Shown here piece after piece: positions 59,601-64,000 of a DNA stretch of 64,000 nucleotides (positions are counted from its first letter, which is position 1; the number at the start of each line of letters is the position of its first letter). Below the pieces are notes generated by a model, which was given only the letters and a program-made list of their open reading frames with translations, was not told the origin of the DNA and did not search any database. The translations under genes were made by a program, and so were the position numbers. The DNA is from Gyrodactylus bullatarudis (lineage: Eukaryota > Platyhelminthes > Monogenea > Gyrodactylidea > Gyrodactylidae): the NCBI GenBank assembly GCA_012064415.1, contig SSNU01000104.1:257089-321088 (forward strand), in the 5' to 3' direction.

Positions 59601-62600
59601 TCTGATTCCCAGTGTGGGGAGAAAATTTGTTTAAAACCTGTGTAATATCAATAGGGCACTGCTACTTTCAAGATTAATAATTCTTCCATTTCACTCTTAT
59701 ATCGTAGACCATTCAATCTCGGCCACCGTCTCCAGTTTTAAGATGGGCCTCATAAAGAATATCGAAAACGTCTTCTTGAGCAGCATATCTGATTACCTTG
59801 TTTGAATCGAGACTTCTTGGTTCAATAAGAAACCTCTTTCCCTCTTCTTCTAAATAGTCGTATTTTTTAAGAAGCTTAAAATCCTGTGGAACTTTGGAGC
59901 ATGAGTTTCTTTTGAGAAGCAATATCCGGTCGATCATGGTGTCTATTTCTAATTTTGAAAATAGAGATAATAATTTGGTAGATTTTATTTCTTCTAGATA
60001 TTCGTCGAATTTTAATCGCCAGGCTTTGACGTCCATTTTTAAGCCGATTATGTTTTAAATGAAGTAAATTCATTGAAAAAGTGACAATACCCTTAAGAAA
60101 GCCAATGGGAATTAAAATATAAAAGGTGTATACAATTTGTATTTGTAGTATAAATAGAATTTCGTATTGAGGGCTTGAACTTAATGAAAATTTTCCTTCG
60201 AAAATCAATCCCTCAATCATACACTTCCTTCAATTCACTGACCTTCTCAGTATGTTTGGGTAATGAGGGCTTATTAGCTAGATTCACTAAAGTCACACTG
60301 ATTACCAACATACACTAGTGAATTACCGACACTCACTGATTTCCCAGACTCAAGGTAACATATACACCCCATTTGTATCAAAACTCCCATTAACAAAAAG
60401 GAATTTTTCATTCTAGGGTTAAATAGAATGAAAATTCGGGTAACTCTTACGATTCATGGAGGGGCTCACTCTGATAGAGCAGTAACTTTTTTAACTTGGT
60501 TCAGGTTCTAATCCAGTTCCTTGAGAGGTTACTAATAACGTATAGAATAGATATGGGGAAAAACAGATTTTCATAGATTTTCATTTTGTCAATATTTTTT
60601 CCTGCTATGTTTTTGTACTAATTATTCAATCATTTATGAAATAAAAGTATGATCAAAAAACCATTAACCAGAAAATCTCAAGAATAAAAAAGTTCATTTG
60701 GTCAGATAGTTATTTGCTGTTGAATGCACAAAACTGAGACCGAAATAAATTCACGTTTTTTTCCTTTCTCTTCTATACACTTGAGTAAGAAATGAAGTCT
60801 CTCGCTAGATTAGCCATGACAAGCCTATAAGAAACCTTTGTTTTAATGTAATAAGATGAATAACTATCGCATAAGACAGACAAGCTTCCGACCAATTTTT
60901 ATCTCTTGAAGAACTGGGTCTATAGTAAACTTGTTTTCAAAGTTAAACCATCCTAATTTTCATAAAGAAAGGTGATGTCAGGTTTGTTAAAAGAATAGCC
61001 CTTTATTTCGTGGCATACTCTTCAGCTTTCACATGCCAGATTTATATACAAAATTACAAGAAATGATGATAATTGATCTGATTGGCCCTTCTTTTTGTTC
61101 ACCTCCTTAGAGGTGAGTGCGTGTGTGCTTCTTTTGGTACTTCTCTGTAGTTTTCTTGGTGTTGGTATCATGCGAGTACATTTGGTGGTGGGAGAGTTAC
61201 CATGTGCGTGTGTATACTGGTTCTTTGTACATTTGTATAGGGTCTTTCAATGGAATAGACCATGCTAAACAGGATTTTGAAAAATAATGGTCTGAGTTCT
61301 ATTAGTATTAATTTTGAGAGAAATATCTGGTTATCTTTTTCTGATCTTGGTTTCCTTCCGCCATATTCCTTTTTCTTGGTCTGGATCTGGTTGAAGGTTG
61401 GGAATTAGCTAATTTCTCTCTGGTCTCTTCATTCGTTTCGTTTGGCTTTTCTTTTTAATCAACACAATAACATCCTAATTTTATTTTATAATAAATAAAC
61501 TTTTGATTTGAATCTTTTTTTTCTATTTTCCTAGAGAAGAAAAAAACTCAATCTTCTACATTTCATTAATTATTTTGATCTGACCTGAGCCTTACTAGAA
61601 ATCTGTTTTCAGGATCCAAAAAATATTTAGGAAAGAAAAATTCATATAATAATTTTTCCTCTTTAAAATAAGCTTATTTTCTTCGAACATTGTTCTTTCA
61701 TTAATATTTCTGATCAGGATCAACACTTCAGATCATAAATTTGTCCCCTGTCGTTTACAAGCAACCAGTATTTTTTGATCATATATTTGATCGTGTATTT
61801 CGGACTCCTCCCGAATCAAATTTTCATTCAGTTTTGGAAGCCTTTTCTTTTGATTTTTCACTTCTGGCTATCTAAAAGAGCCTTCTGTAGTTTGATTAGC
61901 TGAGATTTTGTCAATAGTTGAATATTTAAAATATAAAATCAGTACTAACAAATATGAATGTTTGATAGGCTGTAATCCTACATCACCAGATGGTGTTTGT
62001 AAGTGGGATTTTCAAAAGTAAGTTGATTATATTTTCTAGAATAAAGCAAAGTTCATTCCAAATTATATAAGTTCTTCTGAAAAGTTACTTTTAGATTCTT
62101 TAAAACAGAATTATTGACTTTAAGCCCCGCTGGGGGCTTGAAGGATCAAAACAGAGAATGCCACATTTTAAAAATTTTTCTAGATCTTTGCACTTTTTAA
62201 CCGCCCTAAATATCACTAATACAAATTGAAATTTACTCCAGTTACATTAAACCTTGTACTTTTGCTTATTTTTGAGTATGTAGGAAAGATTCTTGAGTAA
62301 GCAGAAAAGAATCTTACCAATCTATGGATCTTGATGTCATGACAACCCATATATTTTTTCCTACAACACAACTACGTGAAATATAATAAGATGGAAACCC
62401 TTCTTTTGTTCGTAGTCTATTTGATCTCTTCTCTCCGATATATGTAAGCAGGTAGGATAAATTTCTAATCTACCATACACAATATGTACATTCTGTGTGT
62501 GTAGATAAAAATTGATAGAATTGAGCATTTACTGGATGACTCATGTCTATTATGATCCTCTCTGGAATTAGTTTTGGGTGTTTCTTACTTTCTCCCTTCA

Positions 62601-64000
62601 CCTTAAGTAGTTGTAGGCAAGTAAAAAAAGTTATGTATTTGTTCACTGTATGAGAAGAGCTGCTGGCAATTCAGTGGATTGTTATATACTATAGAAATTG
62701 ATTATAAATATTGCTATTCCTTCTTAATTTAAACTGCAATGCTTTCATATATATATATTACGTATTCTATTGAATTTATATGATCAACACATTGAACAAA
62801 TGCGCCATGGATTATAATAATTATTTTTTTAATAATAATAACTTATAATAAGAAGGGAAGCATTTTTCATGTCAAAGTTACGTTTTGTTCGCATCAAAAT
62901 TAAGGTCATCTCATCCGTTTAACAAGGTAACGAGGTAGAATTAGTCCAAACACTCTGAACATGAGGTATGAATTTAAATTGAACTTTTTATGTTTGGAAT
63001 TAATGAAACATAAATTCAATTTCATCTTGAAAATAATTATTATTTGAGGAGGAAATAAACTCGCTAGGTATATTGTATTTATTTTTAGTACTTTGATCAA
63101 GAGTTCGTTCTCAACCAGATACAATGTACAATTTTGATTAGATATCGCTTGAAAGTAAAAAAAATAATCCTGATAAAAATCACAGCAATAATGAACAAAT
63201 ATTCCCCCAGAAAAATAATCATTTTCATATATGATTTTTCACGTGTCTGAGTCATTAAAATCATACAGTGAAAATGAGGTGGAAGTGGGGTAGTAAACTC
63301 CTTACTCAAAAATGTCTCACTCCAGGCAATTATTACTCATATTCTAGCGTATATTTTAACTTAAATTTTAATTAACCCAAGAAAAAAATTATTTCCCGAA
63401 TACTCTTGCTTTCTGATTCCTTCATAATCATGAGTAATACCTTGTTGGCTAGAATACAAGAGAACAAGAGTTACACCCAAGATTCGCTTCGGAGAGACGT
63501 TCAAACTTTTGACAGTCCAATCTAATCCATACTAAACTCCCGAGTGACTCATGTAAATATAAACCCTACAGGTTTCCCAAGGAAATTAAGAAGAACTTGG
63601 AATTTTTACCATATTCAGTAATTTGTAGAAATAATTAATTAATTAATTAGTAATTACTCACCTGGTGATATAACCTCATTACGAATCATTTCAGCATGCA
63701 GAATTGGAATCGGAAATATGAGAATTAAGGAAATGACCAGCTGTATCGTGATAGAGACCGGCTTCAGGTTACTCCGGAGCCAGAAACACTGTTTCTTCCT
63801 CTTGTAGTCTTTATCTGTGAGTGGTTTCTTTTGAGAGTCGGCTTTTGTCTTTTTCTCAGTTGTCCCATGGTCCATATTAAGCTCATCATTGGACTGGGTG
63901 AAGATTGTCCTCTGACTTTGAATAGTGTGGATCATTTGTTTGCCTAGAGAAAAGCCATCATTAACTGGATGGCCATTCTTTGAGAATAAGGTCCACAAGA
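50620..64000 (-). CDS. tinc: Tincar-like multi-pass membrane protein, 3' part
   Basis: Two exons are visible: 64000-63662 (open at the window edge) and 52529-50620. The donor GTGAGT follows 63662, and the acceptor TTAACTTCCAG precedes 52529. The phase-1 join gives ...EVISP-E-SIWHSDLDVLFG without a break, for 748 aa in view. The first exon has NDGFSLGKQ and a membrane segment (ITIQLVISLILIFPIPIL). The second has about five more: FFNLCISLSIFILKYSV, AFTAIISFYLLLFGFFV, IVCLFTELIGNFALIICL, LFPLIFGFVSLFFFILA and LLHLISSMVFIVLLLILWF. A WQPDLGQRRQRRLREQYLSDL segment lies between them, and a Ser/Asn-rich cytoplasmic-type tail follows. The architecture and order fit Drosophila Tincar, an eight-pass protein expressed in embryonic heart and developing eye. 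The assignment is from memory of the family, so paralogy is possible. Confidence 0.68.
57812..58090 (+). mobile_element. Non-autonomous piggyBac-type repeat
   Basis: CCCTTTCAGGTCCATGG follows TTAA (57808-57811). The body matches, in inverse orientation, the repeat at 37700-38062. Both carry the run of shared phrases ending near GAATGTGTATTC and GAATTC. The other terminus is not identified, so the right limit is approximate. Confidence 0.5.
59713..60036 (-). pseudogene. Fragment of a Ginger/KRBA2-like integrase protein
   Basis: A 107-codon ATG frame begins MDVKAWRLKFDEYLEEIKST. It contains KKYDYLEEEGKRFLIEP, then RYAAQEDVFDILYEAHLKTG and DGGRD, followed by a stop. From memory, the segment matches the region just before the integrase core in KRAB-A-domain-containing-2-like proteins, which derive from Ginger-type transposons. 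There the motif is a D/E-(I/L)YEAH--TGHGGRD zinc-binding segment. Here the H of TGHGGRD is D and the frame ends, so the integrase catalytic domain is absent. It sits in the tincar-like intron on the same strand. It is a transposon remnant, not an exon of the host gene. Confidence 0.6.
60989..61030 (-). ncRNA. Hammerhead-ribozyme-like motif, family A (copy A6)
   Basis: On the minus strand helix I is GAAAG (61030-61026) with CUUUU (60993-60989, one wobble). CTGAAGA is at 61025-61019, and helix II is GU/AC around AUGCC (61018-61010). GAAA is at 61009-61006, and helix III is AUA/UAU (61006-61004 with 60997-60995). The cleavage-site base is U60994. All five helix I pairs differ in sequence from those of copy A1 (UCACA/UGUGA) yet still pair. 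That pattern is expected of a functional fold, not of random drift. It lies in the tincar-like intron, same strand. Confidence 0.5.
61716..61830 (+). repeat. Dispersed repeat also present at 31.55-31.88 kb
   Basis: GGATCAACACTTCAGATCAT, then ATAAATTTG, and CGTGTATTTCG-ACTCCTC with AATCAAAT-TTCA are shared with 31553-31880, where an extra segment separates the two halves. It has no coding content. Confidence 0.5.
62740..62760. repeat. Short AT microsatellite
   Basis: A run of alternating AT of about 14 bases (CATATATATATATTA). Typical of intronic AT-rich DNA. Confidence 0.5.

Larger units (their letters stand above)
52530..63661 (-). other. 11.1-kb intron of the tincar-like gene
   Basis: The intron is bounded by GTGAGT (donor, minus strand at 63661) and a pyrimidine-rich tract ending CAG (52532-52530). 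It contains an integrase-like fragment (59713-60036), a piggyBac-type repeat (57812-58090), the 56.3-kb copy of the 20.5-kb repeat, a family-A hammerhead-like motif (60989-61030) and a repeat at 61716-61830 shared with 31.55 kb. Two TTAACCCTTA starts at 54121 and 54213 resemble piggyBac-type ends, but no partner ends were found. There is no other supportable exon. Confidence 0.55.

Noticed and set aside
1..64000. tRNA, rRNA or CRISPR-type arrays
   Set aside because: I saw no cloverleaf with tRNA box A/B signals, no rRNA-like sequence and no regularly spaced repeat-spacer array. A tRNA scan could still find something missed by eye.

Overview
The window is AT-rich, intron-containing animal DNA. 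The two large genes are recognisable metazoan genes: dishevelled, and a tincar-like multi-pass membrane protein that I know from arthropods. I infer an arthropod. The high A+T content and dense transposon debris would suit a repeat-rich crustacean such as a parasitic copepod, but that species guess rests on memory, not on the sequence.

Layout: 1-27 kb is almost gene-free. It holds transposon remains: a Penelope-like reverse transcriptase fragment, an element with two 575-bp inverted arms, a LINE-like fragment, and a dispersed fold-back repeat family. At 27.0-27.7 kb lies a large fold-back repeat, followed at 27.8-30.15 kb by a complete piggyBac element with TTAA target duplications and a broken transposase. 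From 30.2 to 35.0 kb there are repeats and hairpins. At 35.0-35.65 kb two tiny intronless genes face each other, each with its own TATA box. At 36.0-49.4 kb is the complete eight-exon dishevelled gene (926 aa, DIX-PDZ-DEP), with Penelope-like and ribozyme-bearing insertions in its large introns. From 50.6 kb to the right edge, on the minus strand and convergent with dishevelled, is a partial tincar-like gene with an 11.1-kb intron.

The most interesting signal is a set of hammerhead-ribozyme-like sequences. Three families (A, B, D below) have an intact CUGANGA core, a GAAA box, a closed helix III and a helix I whose bases differ between copies yet still pair. All three share a very short helix II. 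Family D sits at a fixed distance in the 3' region of the Penelope-like element. Family B lies at the 3' end of a LINE-like reading frame, and at two loci it precedes a conserved N-terminal peptide. A fourth set (C) resembles the dimeric Penelope-type hammerhead. Folding and cleavage are inferred by hand from the sequence. None was computed or tested.
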